Shown here in pieces: positions 44,706 to 56,099 of a stretch of DNA of 64,000 bases (positions within the stretch are counted from its first letter, which is position 1; the number at the start of each line of letters is the position of its first letter). The stretch lies in NCBI RefSeq assembly GCF_030209355.1, contig NZ_JARVSF010000005.1, forward strand, positions 62,001 through 126,000, written 5' to 3'. The DNA is from Pseudarthrobacter sp. fls2-241-R2A-127 (lineage in GTDB: Bacteria > Actinomycetota > Actinomycetes > Actinomycetales > Micrococcaceae). The notes beneath the pieces are model-generated. The model worked only from the letters and a program-made list of their open reading frames with translations. It did no database searches and was not told the DNA's origin. Made by a program: the position numbers and the translations under genes.

Positions 44706-46229
44706 TCAGGCCGCGGCGATGATGTCCTCGACGTACGCAACCAAGGTCCGGACGGTGCAGCCGGTGCCCTGCTTGTGCGTGTAGCCGTACGGGCTGCCGT
44801 TGTTGAATGACGGCCCGGCAATGTCGATGTGCGCCCAGGGGATCTGTGCGCCCGCCTTGTCCTTACCCACGAACTCGCGCAGGAACACAGCGGCGGTCAT
44901 CATGCCGCCATGCCGCTCGCCGATGTTGGCAAGGTCAGCCACCTGGGAGTCCAGGCTGGGGCGCAGTTCCTCCGGCAGGGGCATCGGCCAGACCAGCTCA
45001 CCGGCGCGGTCGGCTGCAGCTTTAAGTGCCCCCGTGACGCTGTCCGAGCCCATGATGCCGGCGGTGCGGTTGCCCAGGGCAATAAGCTGCGCACCGGTCA
45101 GGGTGGCGACGTCGATGATGGCGTCCGGGTATTCGCCGCTCGCGGCGACGATCCCGTCCGCCATGACCAGGCGGCCTTCGGCATCCGTATTAAGTACTTC
45201 CACGGTTTTGCCGCCGAACATGGTCAGGACATCGGCGGGGCGTGAGGCGCCACCGCCGGGCATGTTCTCGGCGATGCACAGCCAGGCGGTGGCCTTGACG
45301 GGCAGGCCCAGTCCGGCAATGGCCAGGACAGTGTTAAGAACGACGGCGGCGCCGGCCATGTCACTCTTCATGTCGCCCATGTTCAGGGCCGGCTTGAGGG
45401 AAATTCCGCCGGTATCGAACGTGATGCCCTTGCCGACGAGGGCGATCTTCGACGTGGCCTTGGCGGGGGAGTATTCGACCTTCACCAGGCGCGGCTGGCG
45501 CGAGGAGCCCTTGCCAACGCCCATGATGCCGCCGAAGCCCTCCTTCTCCAGGCGCTTTTCATCCCATACGGTCACCTTCACCGGCAGGCCCTTGGCGAGG
45601 TCCTTGGCGGCCTCTGCGAAGGACTCCGGGTACAGGTGGCTGGGCGGGGTGTTGACCAGGGACCGGGTCGCGTTCACGGCCTTGGCCAGCAGGCCGGCAC
45701 GCTTCAACGCGGAGTCCACCCCGCCGTTGCCGGCAAGTTCGGTGAAGATCACAGCGTTGCGGACGGGATCCTTCAGGCCGTCCGTCGAGGACCGGAACTC
45801 GGTGAAGGAGTAGGCGCCCAGCGCGGCACCCTCGGCGACGGCCGCGACGTCCTCCACGGTCGCCGTCGGAAACGCCAGGGTGACTGTGGCCAGGCCCGCA
45901 AGCTGGCGGACCGCCGAGCCTGCGGCGCGGCGAAGCGACTCGCCTGCCGGCGGCTCCGAGGCAGCAACCTTGCCAACCCCGGAAAGGACCAGGATTCCGG
46001 CTCCGGTTTCGGGCAGGCCCGGCAGGCGGACCAGCTGGTCTGCGGCGCCCGTGACGCCGAGCGCCTTGAGGGAGGCCGTGAGGGCCTCGGCGGACTTCGC
46101 CGTCAACGGGTTTTCCAGGAGGACGGGCCCGTCGGTTCCCTGCCCCACCCCGATGACCACAGCATCGCTGGGGCTCTTCTTCAAGTCCCGCGAGACGGTA
46201 CTAAGGTTGATTTCAGTATTCTTGACCAC
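44706..46229 (-). CDS. pepA: Leucyl aminopeptidase (M17)
   Basis: This cytoplasmic two-metal aminopeptidase has 507 aa from a GTG start. The N-terminal macrodomain-like half is variable. The catalytic C-terminal half has V-G-K-G-I-T-F-D-T-G-G-I-S-L-K-P, with the metal Lys and Asp, and the family signature N-T-D-A-E-G-R-L-V. It may act with the tricorn-like protease in peptide turnover, which is inference. It is divergent from the PAC2 gene across 255 bases in which I see no gene or convincing signal. Confidence 0.96.
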   Translation of the reverse strand: MVKNTEINLSTVSRDLKKSPSDAVVIGVGQGTDGPVLLENPLTAKSAEALTASLKALGVTGAADQLVRLPGLPETGAGILVLSGVGKVAASEPPAGESLRRAAGSAVRQLAGLATVTLAFPTATVEDVAAVAEGAALGAYSFTEFRSSTDGLKDPVRNAVIFTELAGNGGVDSALKRAGLLAKAVNATRSLVNTPPSHLYPESFAEAAKDLAKGLPVKVTVWDEKRLEKEGFGGIMGVGKGSSRQPRLVKVEYSPAKATSKIALVGKGITFDTGGISLKPALNMGDMKSDMAGAAVVLNTVLAIAGLGLPVKATAWLCIAENMPGGGASRPADVLTMFGGKTVEVLNTDAEGRLVMADGIVAASGEYPDAIIDVATLTGAQLIALGNRTAGIMGSDSVTGALKAAADRAGELVWPMPLPEELRPSLDSQVADLANIGERHGGMMTAAVFLREFVGKDKAGAQIPWAHIDIAGPSFNNGSPYGYTHKQGTGCTVRTLVAYVEDIIAAA

Positions 46230-46484
46230 AGGGATGAGTCCTCAATTCTCGAAACGTTCGGGCAGGGATGCATGTTGGGCGCTCTGCCATGGTGGCCCGG
46301 CTCCGGCCGTTGTGGACCGCTCCGGGAGCGTGCAAGCCCGCCTGGCAGGCCAGTTCCGATCGTAGCCCTTCCGCACCATGGCGGGAGAATTTCCTGAGAG
46401 GTGCGCCACACACGGTGCCGGAATGCCCGGCGCCCCCGCCGCGTTATGCAGGATGTCCACCCAAACCCCTGAAAGGAACACGCC

Positions 46485-47423
46485 GTGCTTGAACGGATTT
46501 CCGGCTCCCTGCTGGACCCCGACGCGCTCTATGCCAGCAACATCGAGCTGTTCCACAGCCCAGACCTCCAGGGGCTGAACCTGGTTATGGGATTCACCGG
46601 GTTCGCCGACGCCGGCCACGTGGTGAAGCAGATCAACGCCGAGCTGCTGGACACCCTCGATGCCCAGCCGGTGGCGGTCTTCGACGCCGACCAGCTGATC
46701 GACTACCGGTCCCGCCGGCCGCACCTGAGCTTCGTGGAAGACCACATCCAGGATTACCAGGAGCCCCGGCTGGCCCTTTACCGCCTCGTCGACGGACTTG
46801 GAAAGCCGTTCCTCCTGCTGGCAGGATTCGAACCCGACCTGCAGTGGGAGCGGTTCGCCCGCGCCGTTGTGAACATCGTGGAGAAACTGGATGTCAACCT
46901 GGTCACGTGGATCCACTCGATCCCCATGCCGGTACCGCACACCCGCCCCGTCGGTGTCACCGTGCACGGAAACCGGCCCGAGCTGATCGAAGGCATTTCG
47001 GTCTGGAAGCCCACGGTGGAGGTTCCCGCCGCCGTCGGCCACATCCTGGAGCTGCGCCTCGTCGAAGCCGGACGCAACGTCGCCGGCTACGTGATCCACG
47101 TGCCGCACTACCTCGCGGAGGCGGAGTACCCTACGGCCGCCGTCGCCGGCCTGGAATACCTGGGTGCTGCAACGTCGCTCATGCTTCCTACCGACAGGCT
47201 GCGTGAATCGGGCCGTGACGTCAGCCGCCAGATCGCCGAACAGATCGAGGCGTCCGAGGAAGTCCAGCAGGTGGTGTCGCGCCTCGAAACGCGCTACGAC
47301 GAGAAAGCCGACGGCATGGTGCGGCGCTCGCTCCTGGCCAACGAAAATGACGAGCTTCCCGACGCCGATGACCTCGGTGCCGCCGTTGAGGCGTACCTGG
47401 CCAGGGAGAATCCCGGGCAGTAG
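46485..47423 (+). CDS. PAC2 family protein (proteasome assembly chaperone-like)
   Basis: This 312-aa soluble protein of the PAC2 family, related to eukaryotic proteasome assembly chaperone 2, is common in actinobacteria. Family features are L-V-M-G-F-T-G-F-A-D-A-G-H-V, F-D-A-D-Q-L-I-D-Y-R-S-R-R-P and the central S-I-P-M-P-V-P-H-T-R. A helical Glu-rich C-terminal ~60 residues follows. Actinobacteria have proteasomes, but a role of these proteins in assembly is not established. The GTG start at 46485 follows AAAGGAA. Confidence 0.9.
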   Translation: MLERISGSLLDPDALYASNIELFHSPDLQGLNLVMGFTGFADAGHVVKQINAELLDTLDAQPVAVFDADQLIDYRSRRPHLSFVEDHIQDYQEPRLALYRLVDGLGKPFLLLAGFEPDLQWERFARAVVNIVEKLDVNLVTWIHSIPMPVPHTRPVGVTVHGNRPELIEGISVWKPTVEVPAAVGHILELRLVEAGRNVAGYVIHVPHYLAEAEYPTAAVAGLEYLGAATSLMLPTDRLRESGRDVSRQIAEQIEASEEVQQVVSRLETRYDEKADGMVRRSLLANENDELPDADDLGAAVEAYLARENPGQ

Positions 47424-47466
47424 CGGCGCGTCACGGCTTCGGGGGAGCCGCCCCCGGCCGGGCATA

Positions 47467-48822
47467 ATGAAGAGTGTGACTGCACCCCGCGCCTGGCTTA
47501 TTTGGACCGTTGGAATTTTTGGGTACCTGGTGGCCGTGGCGCAACGCACCTCCTTTGGGGTGGTGGGTCTCGAGGCCACCGAGCGCTTCCACGCCTCCGC
47601 CTCCGCCATTTCCTTCTTCACCGTGCTGCAATTGCTGGTCTACGCCGGGCTGCAGATCCCCGTTGGTTTGTTGGTGGACAGGTTCGGCTCCCGTGCCATG
47701 ATCGCCGGTGGCGCCGTGCTGATGGGGCTGGGCCAGTTACAGCTTGCCTTTGCCGAAAGCATCCCGGGCGGGGTCCTTGGCCGCGTCCTGGTGGGCGCCG
47801 GCGATGCCATGACGTTCATCTCCGTGATCCGGCTCATCCCGCTCTGGTTCGCCCCGGCCCGCGTCCCCCTGGTCACCCAGCTGACCGGCATGTCCGGCCA
47901 GCTGGGGCAGTTGTTCAGTGTCCTGCCGTTCGCGCTGGTCCTGCACCTGTCCGGCTGGACCCCCGCCTTCCTGATGCTCGCCGGGATGTCAGCCCTCGCC
48001 GTCGTGCTGGTTCTCCTGTTGCTGCAGGACGTTCCGCCGGGCACGGAGCGACCGGAGGCCCGGCAGGGGCTCAAAGCCACCGGCGTCTCGCTTGCCCGCG
48101 CCTGGCGCCAGCCCGGAACCAGGCTGGGAATGTGGAGCCACTTCACCATCCAGTTCAGCGGCACCGTATTTGCCATGACCTGGGGCTACCCGTTCCTGAT
48201 CTCCGGCCAGGGACTTGATGCCGGGACGGTCGCTGCCTTGATGGCACTCTATGTTGCTGCCGCCATGGCGGTGGGCCCCTTCATTGGCCGCTTCGTTTCC
48301 CGCCACCCGCTGCGGCGGTCCACCATGGTCCTGCTCATTGCCGGTCTCACGGCCGCGGGCTGGGCAGCGGTGCTGCTGCTGCCGGGCCGTGCTCCGCTGT
48401 GGCTCTTGGCGATGCTGGTGGTTGTCCTCGCGATCGGCGGCCCGGGCTCTATGATCGGTTTCGACTTCGCACGGACGTTCAACCCCGCCCACCGGATCGG
48501 GACGGCCACCGGCATCGTCAACGTTGGCGGCTTCATCGCCGCCCTGGTGTCCATCTTCCTGATCGGCCTGGTGCTGGACCTGCTCTATGCCGCCGGGTTC
48601 TCGCAGGGAGTCCTGTACGGCCTGGACCCCTTCAGGCTCGCCCTGAGTGTCCAGTTCCTGCTGCTGGCTGTTGGTTCCGCCGCGATTATCGCATCACGGC
48701 GGAAGGTGCGCCGGCAGATGGCTGCCCAGGGAATCGTCGTGCCACCCCTGCGCAGCGCCCTGGCACGGCAGCGCCGCGAGAGCCTGGCACGCCGCCGCCA
48801 GCCCGCACCCACCGACGACTAA
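47467..48822 (+). CDS. MFS transporter
   Basis: This major facilitator superfamily permease has 451 aa with twelve hydrophobic segments in two halves. The loop between segments 2 and 3 reads L-V-D-R-F-G-S-R, the family G-x-x-x-D-R-x-G-R type motif. The central cytoplasmic loop is short and basic. Gly/Ala-rich segments dominate and nothing reveals the substrate. The start is the ATG at 47467 or the GTG at 47476; both follow the PAC2 gene closely. A charged Arg-rich tail of about 45 residues ends the protein. Confidence 0.9.
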   Translation: MKSVTAPRAWLIWTVGIFGYLVAVAQRTSFGVVGLEATERFHASASAISFFTVLQLLVYAGLQIPVGLLVDRFGSRAMIAGGAVLMGLGQLQLAFAESIPGGVLGRVLVGAGDAMTFISVIRLIPLWFAPARVPLVTQLTGMSGQLGQLFSVLPFALVLHLSGWTPAFLMLAGMSALAVVLVLLLLQDVPPGTERPEARQGLKATGVSLARAWRQPGTRLGMWSHFTIQFSGTVFAMTWGYPFLISGQGLDAGTVAALMALYVAAAMAVGPFIGRFVSRHPLRRSTMVLLIAGLTAAGWAAVLLLPGRAPLWLLAMLVVVLAIGGPGSMIGFDFARTFNPAHRIGTATGIVNVGGFIAALVSIFLIGLVLDLLYAAGFSQGVLYGLDPFRLALSVQFLLLAVGSAAIIASRRKVRRQMAAQGIVVPPLRSALARQRRESLARRRQPAPTDD

Positions 48823-48921
48823 GGGCGCAGCCCTGAGTCCACTGGTCCTCCACCGCGAAGGTTTCCCACATAGCTGAATTGCCCGCTGCGCGCCGCACGG
48901 CCGGGGGTGAATGCTGGAGCC

Positions 48922-50250
48922 ATGACAGCTCCGGAACGATTGACAGTGCGCGGCCCCGAAGACATCCTCGGCTTTATCCCGCATTCGCTGGGATACTGGC
49001 CGGCATCCAGCCTCGTGGCCATGACCCTTCGAGGCACCACGCTGGGAGCCACGCTGCGGCTTGACCTTCCCGGCGTGGAAGCACAGGTGGACCTGCCGGC
49101 GTTCGCACGCGCCGTCCGCGGATACCTGGAGTCGGATGTCGAGGCCGACGGCTCGCTGCTGGCCATTTTCACCACAGACGCCGGGGCAGCGCCGGCCGCC
49201 ACCTACGACCCATTGGTCCGCGCGGTGCAGGCTGTCCTGGACCAGGCCGGCATGCCTGTACGTGACGCCTGGTTCGTGGGCGACGAATATTGGCGGGACG
49301 CCCTGTGCCGGGACGCTTCATGTTGCCCGCTGCCGGGCCGTCCGGTCCAGCAGATCAGGGACAGCATGCTCAATGCCGAGATGGTGTATCGGGGCAGCAG
49401 CGTTGGGGAAGCGCCGTCTACCCGCACTGCGCCGGGGCCGCCGCTCCCGGCCCCTTTCGTGGCCTCCGTCCTGGCGGGGGAGGACCGATGGCTGGCGGAA
49501 CTGGCCGGCCGGTCGCGGAGCAGGGCCCAATTCAGCACCGTGCTCGACGTCTGGGAAATGCTCCTGGGCCGGGCCGACGGGGCAGCCTGGCTGCCCGACG
49601 CTGAACGCGACGCTTTCCTGCGCGCCACGCTCACTGTCCCGACCTGGCGCGACGCCGTCCTGGTCATGGCTGCGGCGGACAGGAAGGCCGCAGAGGCCGG
49701 GGCGGAACAGTTCGGAGTCCTGGACAACCCCCATGATCCGGACACCGCGGGTGACTCCGCCGTGCCTACGCCGCTGGTCCGGCTCGACACATGGCGGGGT
49801 ACGTCGCCGCGGTTGCGCAAATCCGGGCTGCAGGCCGCCACAGCCGCCACGAGGCCGGACCGGCAAAGCCGGCCACGTCGGTTATACCCCGCAGGGTCTC
49901 CTGCCGTCGGCTACGGCGAGATCCTGATGGGAGCGGCACCGGAGGTGCCCGACTGGGCGGCCCTGGACATGCTGGACTTCATCCTCGAACAATTGGCAGG
50001 GCCCGGCGGCCGGGCGGGCGCTGCAGCCCTGACCGGCAGGGGATGGGTCGCCTGGTGCCGTGGCCGGGGTTCGTACGCGGCCGCCTACCTGGGCGAGGCG
50101 CTCCAGCTTGAGCCAGGCTACCGGCTGGCGGAATTGCTGCTGGACATTGTGGCCCGTGGGACGCTCTGCGGCTGGGCGTCGCGGAAGGAAGCTGCCTGGC
50201 AGAAGTTCGGCCCGGATCCGCTGGCGCCTGGCGGTGGAGGCGTGGGCTGA
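48922..50250 (+). CDS. DUF4192 family protein
   Basis: This soluble actinobacterial protein of 442 aa starts with the family pattern L-T-V-R-G-P-E-D-I-L-G-F-I-P-H-S-L-G-Y-W. The middle has W-F-V-G-D-E-Y-W and C-R-D-A-S-C-C-P. The C-terminal ~130 residues are helical, with W-V-A-W-C-R-G-R-G-S-Y-A-A-A-Y-L-G-E-A-L and a TPR-like feel. The function is unknown. The ATG at 48922 is chosen because the conserved region begins at once after it. Confidence 0.88.
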   Translation: MTAPERLTVRGPEDILGFIPHSLGYWPASSLVAMTLRGTTLGATLRLDLPGVEAQVDLPAFARAVRGYLESDVEADGSLLAIFTTDAGAAPAATYDPLVRAVQAVLDQAGMPVRDAWFVGDEYWRDALCRDASCCPLPGRPVQQIRDSMLNAEMVYRGSSVGEAPSTRTAPGPPLPAPFVASVLAGEDRWLAELAGRSRSRAQFSTVLDVWEMLLGRADGAAWLPDAERDAFLRATLTVPTWRDAVLVMAAADRKAAEAGAEQFGVLDNPHDPDTAGDSAVPTPLVRLDTWRGTSPRLRKSGLQAATAATRPDRQSRPRRLYPAGSPAVGYGEILMGAAPEVPDWAALDMLDFILEQLAGPGGRAGAAALTGRGWVAWCRGRGSYAAAYLGEALQLEPGYRLAELLLDIVARGTLCGWASRKEAAWQKFGPDPLAPGGGGVG

Positions 50251-50554
50251 CATCGGGCCCTGGTGGTCGCCGGGCGCGCCAACCACGGGGCGGGCGGCGG
50301 TGCGGTGGTAACGGATGGCGGCACGAGAGGCCGGATTCGGCCAAATCATGAGACAATGGATGCCGAGACCCGGTTGGGTCCGTGTATCGAGTGCTTGTAA
50401 CCGTGCCCGCAAGGGAACATTACAGCCGCTCCGGGAGTTGTCTTAAGTGACTCTGCCGGCCGTGGTGGCGCTTGGTTTTCATCACGGACTTGACAGGGTC
50501 ATAGTGGTGTTGCCCGTATGGTGATTCCACAGACCACCGCTAGAAAGGTTTTCT
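50251..50554 (+). other. Long sigA leader/intergenic region
   Basis: No gene is seen in these 304 bases. The only promoter-like element is TTGACA (50490-50495) with TATGGT (50517-50522), a 21-base spacer that is too long for a standard promoter. A small GACCC/GGGTC hairpin lies near 50368. Primary sigma genes often have several promoters, so unrecognised ones are likely. Confidence 0.35.
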
Positions 50555-51865
50555 GTGACCCCGTCTTCCACGAAGAAGGATTCTGCCGCCCAGGACGTCT
50601 TGTCCCCCGAGGAGAAGCAGGCCGCGACCAACGCCAAGCGGGCAGCTACGCGGGCAGCCAATAAGGCTTCGTCCGGTGAGGCTGCAGCGGACGGCAAGCG
50701 CGAGCCGAAGAAGCGCGGGCCCAAGCCCGGCGCCAAGGCTGCAGCAGAGGCTGCTGGAAAGTCCGCCGCCGGGGACGTTGACCCGGACGACGTCGATGAG
50801 GTCGAGGAGGACATCGACGACATCGTCCTCGAAGGCCCCGACGCGGCCGAAGATGCCGACCCCGTCAAGGGTGCCGCCGGCAGCGGCAAGGGCTTTGTCT
50901 ACTCCGACGCGGACGACGACGACGCCCCGGTCCAGCAGGTCATGTCCGCCGGCGCCACTGCCGACCCCGTTAAGGACTACCTCAAGCAGATCGGCAAGGT
51001 GGCACTGCTCAACGCCGAGCAGGAAGTCGACCTGGCACTCCGGATCGAAGCCGGACTGTTCGCCGAAGAGAAGATCGCCGCCGACGGGGACACCATGGAC
51101 CCCAAGTACAAGCGCGAACTCGAATTCATCATCCACGACGGCAAGCGCGCCAAGAACCACCTCCTGGAGGCCAACCTCCGCCTGGTGGTTTCCCTGGCCA
51201 AGCGCTACACCGGCCGCGGCATGCTCTTCCTGGACCTCATCCAGGAAGGCAACCTGGGCCTCATCCGTGCGGTGGAGAAGTTCGACTACACCAAGGGCTT
51301 CAAGTTCTCCACGTACGCCACCTGGTGGATCCGGCAGGCGATCACCCGCGCCATGGCCGACCAGGCACGCACCATCCGTATCCCCGTGCACATGGTTGAG
51401 GTCATCAACAAACTGGCACGCGTCCAGCGCCAGATGCTTCAGGACCTCGGCCGCGAACCCACGCCCGAGGAACTGGCCCTGGAACTGGACATGACCCCGG
51501 AAAAGGTCGTCGAGGTCCAGAAGTACGGCCGCGAACCGATCTCGCTGCACACCCCCCTGGGTGAGGACGGCGATTCCGAGTTCGGCGACCTGATCGAGGA
51601 CTCCGAGGCGGTGGTCCCGGCGGACGCCGTGAGCTTCACCCTGCTGCAGGAGCAGCTGCACTCGGTGCTGGATACCCTCTCCGAGCGCGAAGCCGGTGTG
51701 GTGGCCATGCGGTTTGGCCTGACCGACGGACAGCCGAAGACTTTAGACGAAATCGGCAAGGTCTATGGCGTCACGCGCGAGCGGATCCGCCAGATCGAAT
51801 CGAAGACGATGTCCAAGCTCCGCCACCCCTCGCGGTCGCAGGTGCTGCGCGACTACCTGGACTGA
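50555..51865 (+). CDS. sigA: Primary RNA polymerase sigma factor (SigA/RpoD/HrdB)
   Basis: This is the essential housekeeping sigma factor, 436 aa from a GTG start. The N-terminal ~125 residues are Lys/Ala-rich then Asp/Glu-rich and disordered, the actinobacterial form of region 1.1. Region 1.2 starts at [11 protein letters not shown]. Region 2 holds the invariant -10 recognition stretch [14 protein letters not shown]. Region 3 has I-R-I-P-V-H-M, and region 4.2 has the helix-turn-helix [20 protein letters not shown] terminator-like hairpin follows. Confidence 0.98.
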   Translation: MTPSSTKKDSAAQDVLSPEEKQAATNAKRAATRAANKASSGEAAADGKREPKKRGPKPGAKAAAEAAGKSAAGDVDPDDVDEVEEDIDDIVLEGPDAAEDADPVKGAAGSGKGFVYSDADDDDAPVQQVMSAGATADPVKDYLKQIGKVALLNAEQEVDLALRIEAGLFAEEKIAADGDTMDPKYKRELEFIIHDGKRAKNHLLEANLRLVVSLAKRYTGRGMLFLDLIQEGNLGLIRAVEKFDYTKGFKFSTYATWWIRQAITRAMADQARTIRIPVHMVEVINKLARVQRQMLQDLGREPTPEELALELDMTPEKVVEVQKYGREPISLHTPLGEDGDSEFGDLIEDSEAVVPADAVSFTLLQEQLHSVLDTLSEREAGVVAMRFGLTDGQPKTLDEIGKVYGVTRERIRQIESKTMSKLRHPSRSQVLRDYLD

Positions 51866-51882
51866 GTCTCCGGCGCTACCAA

Positions 51883-51929
51883 CCGGGCCGTCCCAGCCCC
51901 ACCCCTGCGGTGGGAGTGGGGCGGCCCGG
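51883..51929 (+). terminator. Terminator of sigA
   Basis: Arms 51883-51903 and 51909-51929 pair over 21 positions with three mismatches and a five-base loop, followed by CCGTTTAA. It lies 18 bases after the sigA stop. Confidence 0.7.
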
Positions 51930-51969
51930 CCGTTTAACCCGCGCGAGGCACCGGAACAATGGTTAAACG

Positions 51970-52005
51970 CCGGTGGGACCCGTCCATTCGGACAGGTCCC
52001 ACCGG
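51970..52005 (-). terminator. Terminator of the DUF7455 gene
   Basis: Arms 51970-51985 and 51990-52005 pair over 16 positions with one mismatch and an ATTC loop. GCGTTTAACC follows on the reverse strand. It sits between two convergent genes and may work both ways. Confidence 0.75.
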
Positions 52006-52027
52006 GTTCGTATTACCGATGCCTCAT

Positions 52028-52249
52028 CTAGTCGATCTCGACGGCAGCCTTCTCTTGAAGCTTTCCCGTCTCGTCGTGCCAGTCGGAGCTCAACGGCTTC
52101 AGCGTCGCCTCCACTGCACGGGCGTGGTGGCCGCAGAACAGCAACTCACCGCCGGAGGACTCGAGTACAACCCGGACATATGCCTGAGCTCCGCAACGGT
52201 CGCACCGGTCCAGTGCGTTAAGCGTGCGGTCTGCCACTGCTGTTGTCAT
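52028..52249 (-). CDS. Small zinc-ribbon protein (DUF7455 type)
   Basis: This 73-aa protein has one predicted zinc site: C-D-R-C (about residues 16-19) and C-G-H-H (about 39-42). A hydrophobic strand pair lies between them. The N-terminus M-T-T-A-V-A-D-R-T-L-N-A-L-D-R-C and the layout match the small DUF7455 proteins found next to sigA in actinobacteria. An AAGGAGG Shine-Dalgarno sequence precedes the ATG. A role in transcription or topoisomerase function is guessed only from place between sigA and parE. Confidence 0.87.
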   Translation of the reverse strand: MTTAVADRTLNALDRCDRCGAQAYVRVVLESSGGELLFCGHHARAVEATLKPLSSDWHDETGKLQEKAAVEID

Positions 52250-52263
52250 GTCGGCCTCCTTAG

Positions 52264-52279
52264 TAGATCAGTACATCTA
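52264..52279. promoter_or_regulatory. Inverted repeat at the DUF7455 start
   Basis: TAGAT (52264-52268) and ATCTA (52275-52279) flank six bases. It sits 15-30 bases before the start codon, overlapping the leader and adjoining TATATA. It could be an operator, but the arms are short. Confidence 0.25.
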
Positions 52280-52504
52280 TATAACCAGCATTCGTATCCG
52301 ATCCATCGCAAGGATGGGGCAAGTTCGCTGTGCGCGTATCCGCAAGGTTGGGTCAAGAATGTTCCACCGGCCGCCTGGACGCCGCCCGTGGCGCGCCGCA
52401 CAGCGGCCGGCGGGTGTGGCAGCAAGCTCCTGTCGCTGCCGCCGACTACCCTAGGAAGAGCGGTTCCAGTACCGCTCCCACGTCCCTGAAGGAGTTCATC
52501 ACCA

Positions 52505-54613
<2,109 letters not shown>

Positions 54614-54620
54614 CGTGCCC

Positions 54621-54645
54621 GGGTTTCGACAGGCTCAACCGCCCG
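54621..54645 (+). repeat. TTTCGACAGGCTCAACC intergenic repeat motif
   Basis: The segment just after the parE stop contains GTTTCGACAGGCTCAACCG. I know this motif as a recurrent short intergenic repeat in Micrococcaceae and related actinobacteria. Only one copy is seen in this window. A looser GTTCCAGGGTGCTCAACCG lies 45 bases further on. Confidence 0.5.
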
Positions 54646-54716
54646 TGTGGGGCTGACCTTCACCGCGGGGTTCCAGGGTGCTCAACCGCCAGGACGTAGC
54701 GCACGACGGCGGCAGG

Positions 54717-55709
54717 TCAGCCGAGCAGCCCCGGAACCACGAGCAAAGCGGTTGGCAGCGCGAGCAGCAGGATGCAGCCGGCCAGGACGGCACTCCGGAC
54801 GGCGGCCGGCAGCTGCGGTTGCGGGGTGAGCAGGCGGCTGACCCTGGACGCCGCTGTCCGGACCGCGTCCGAGCCCGGTCCCACCGAGGCCGCCTCCAGC
54901 CCCGACAAAGCCAGGCTGGGGGAGGACGGCCGGATGTCAGCGGTGCCGGGATTCGCGGCCGAGCCGCTCGCGACGATGGCGATGGCCTTGATCAAGGTGG
55001 CCTTGCTTTCGGTCCGCAGGGCGACGTCGTCTGCCAGCATCTCGATGAGTGAGTTGACCGATTCCTGCGCCAGCCTGGTGGTGGGCAGCCAGGGCAGCGC
55101 TTGCCGCCAGGCGGCAAAGGCCCACAGCAGCAGGTGGTGCCGTTGGCTTAGGTGCGCGTTCTCGTGGATGAGGACTGCACGGAGCTCAGCAGGTTCGAGG
55201 GCGGCCATCAAACCGTCCGACAGGACGGTCACCGAGCGGGACCCTCCCGGAAGGCAGTACGCCACCGGGGAGTCGTGGCTGATGACCAGCGTTCCGGTGT
55301 CCTGCCCGGACGGTGAGGCCAGCAGGGCCAGGAGTTCGCGGTGCCGCCGGCGCTGCCGCTGGATCTTGTAGTACGTGAGCAGCAGGGTGAAAACCAGGTG
55401 CGCGGTCAGCAGGGCCGCGGCAGACAGGGCGAAGATGTGCCAGAACCCCAGCGCGGTGGTGGGAGCACTGAAAAGCACCATGCCGGCGAGGGCCCGGAGG
55501 CCGGCAACCAGGTTGTCGCCGATCGGCTCCAGCCCATAGACCAACATGGCCCCGATCATGGACAAGCCACCTGCAAGGGCGATCGCCTGCCACAGCAGCA
55601 TCGCCGTAAAGGGTGACCTGGCCGGCCATTGCGCCCTCGACAGGAGGATGGGCACCGGCCAGGCAAGGACTATCGCAAGGACCGCCAGCAGGTACGAGGC
55701 CCAGAACAT
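54717..55709 (-). CDS. M56-family membrane metallopeptidase (BlaR1/MecR1-like protease module)
   Basis: This integral membrane zinc peptidase of 330 aa has hydrophobic segments at about residues 4-24, 36-57, 74-112 and 305-328. The zinc motif H-E-N-A-H is at 182-186 in A-V-L-I-H-E-N-A-H, with a downstream E-x-x-A-D (E-M-L-A-D-D) giving the third ligand. It lacks the C-terminal penicillin-binding sensor domain of BlaR1/MecR1, so the signal must be something else. It starts 6 bases after the BlaI-type gene and is surely co-transcribed. By analogy it would cleave that repressor or trigger its cleavage. Confidence 0.9.
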   Translation of the reverse strand: MFWASYLLAVLAIVLAWPVPILLSRAQWPARSPFTAMLLWQAIALAGGLSMIGAMLVYGLEPIGDNLVAGLRALAGMVLFSAPTTALGFWHIFALSAAALLTAHLVFTLLLTYYKIQRQRRRHRELLALLASPSGQDTGTLVISHDSPVAYCLPGGSRSVTVLSDGLMAALEPAELRAVLIHENAHLSQRHHLLLWAFAAWRQALPWLPTTRLAQESVNSLIEMLADDVALRTESKATLIKAIAIVASGSAANPGTADIRPSSPSLALSGLEAASVGPGSDAVRTAASRVSRLLTPQPQLPAAVRSAVLAGCILLLALPTALLVVPGLLG

Positions 55710-55715
55710 GGTCTG

Positions 55716-56099
55716 CTAGAGGTGGCCAAGCAGTTTGCGCAGCGTAGCGGCTTCACCTTCGGAGACAGATCCAATGAAGCGGGCGAGGACAGCCTCGCGG
55801 TCGGGCGCTGACCCGAGGACCTCGTGCATGAGCTCGGCAGTGTGGTCGGCGCGGCTGGACACGGCCTGGTAGCGGTGCGGCCGGGTGCCGCGTTCGCGTT
55901 CCACCAGCCCCTTCTTTTCCAGGCGGGAGAGCACGGTAAGTACGGTGGTGACGGCCAGTTCCTTGCCTTCGTGGCCCGCCCCGCCCTGCGCCGCCGACGA
56001 GCGCGCCAGCCGGTCCCTCAGGGTATTGGCCGTAGCCGCTTCCTGGCCCGCCCAGAGCAGGTCCATGACCGCCCGTTCCAGTTCACCAAGACTAGCCAT
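55716..56099 (-). CDS. BlaI/MecI/CopY-family transcriptional repressor
   Basis: This winged-helix repressor has 127 aa from the ATG at 56099 (M-A-S-L-G-E-L-E-R-A-V-M-D-L-L-W). The recognition region is L-A-V-T-T-V-L-T-V-L-S-R-L-E-K-K-G-L, then the wing R-G-T-R-P-H-R-Y. The C-terminal helices form the dimer domain cut by the partner protease in known systems. A Gly/Ala-rich loop of about 12 residues (A-A-Q-G-G-A-G-H-E-G) is inserted before the recognition helix, longer than in BlaI of staphylococci. It is divergent from cydA, with three candidate operators between. Confidence 0.94.
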   Translation of the reverse strand: MASLGELERAVMDLLWAGQEAATANTLRDRLARSSAAQGGAGHEGKELAVTTVLTVLSRLEKKGLVERERGTRPHRYQAVSSRADHTAELMHEVLGSAPDREAVLARFIGSVSEGEAATLRKLLGHL

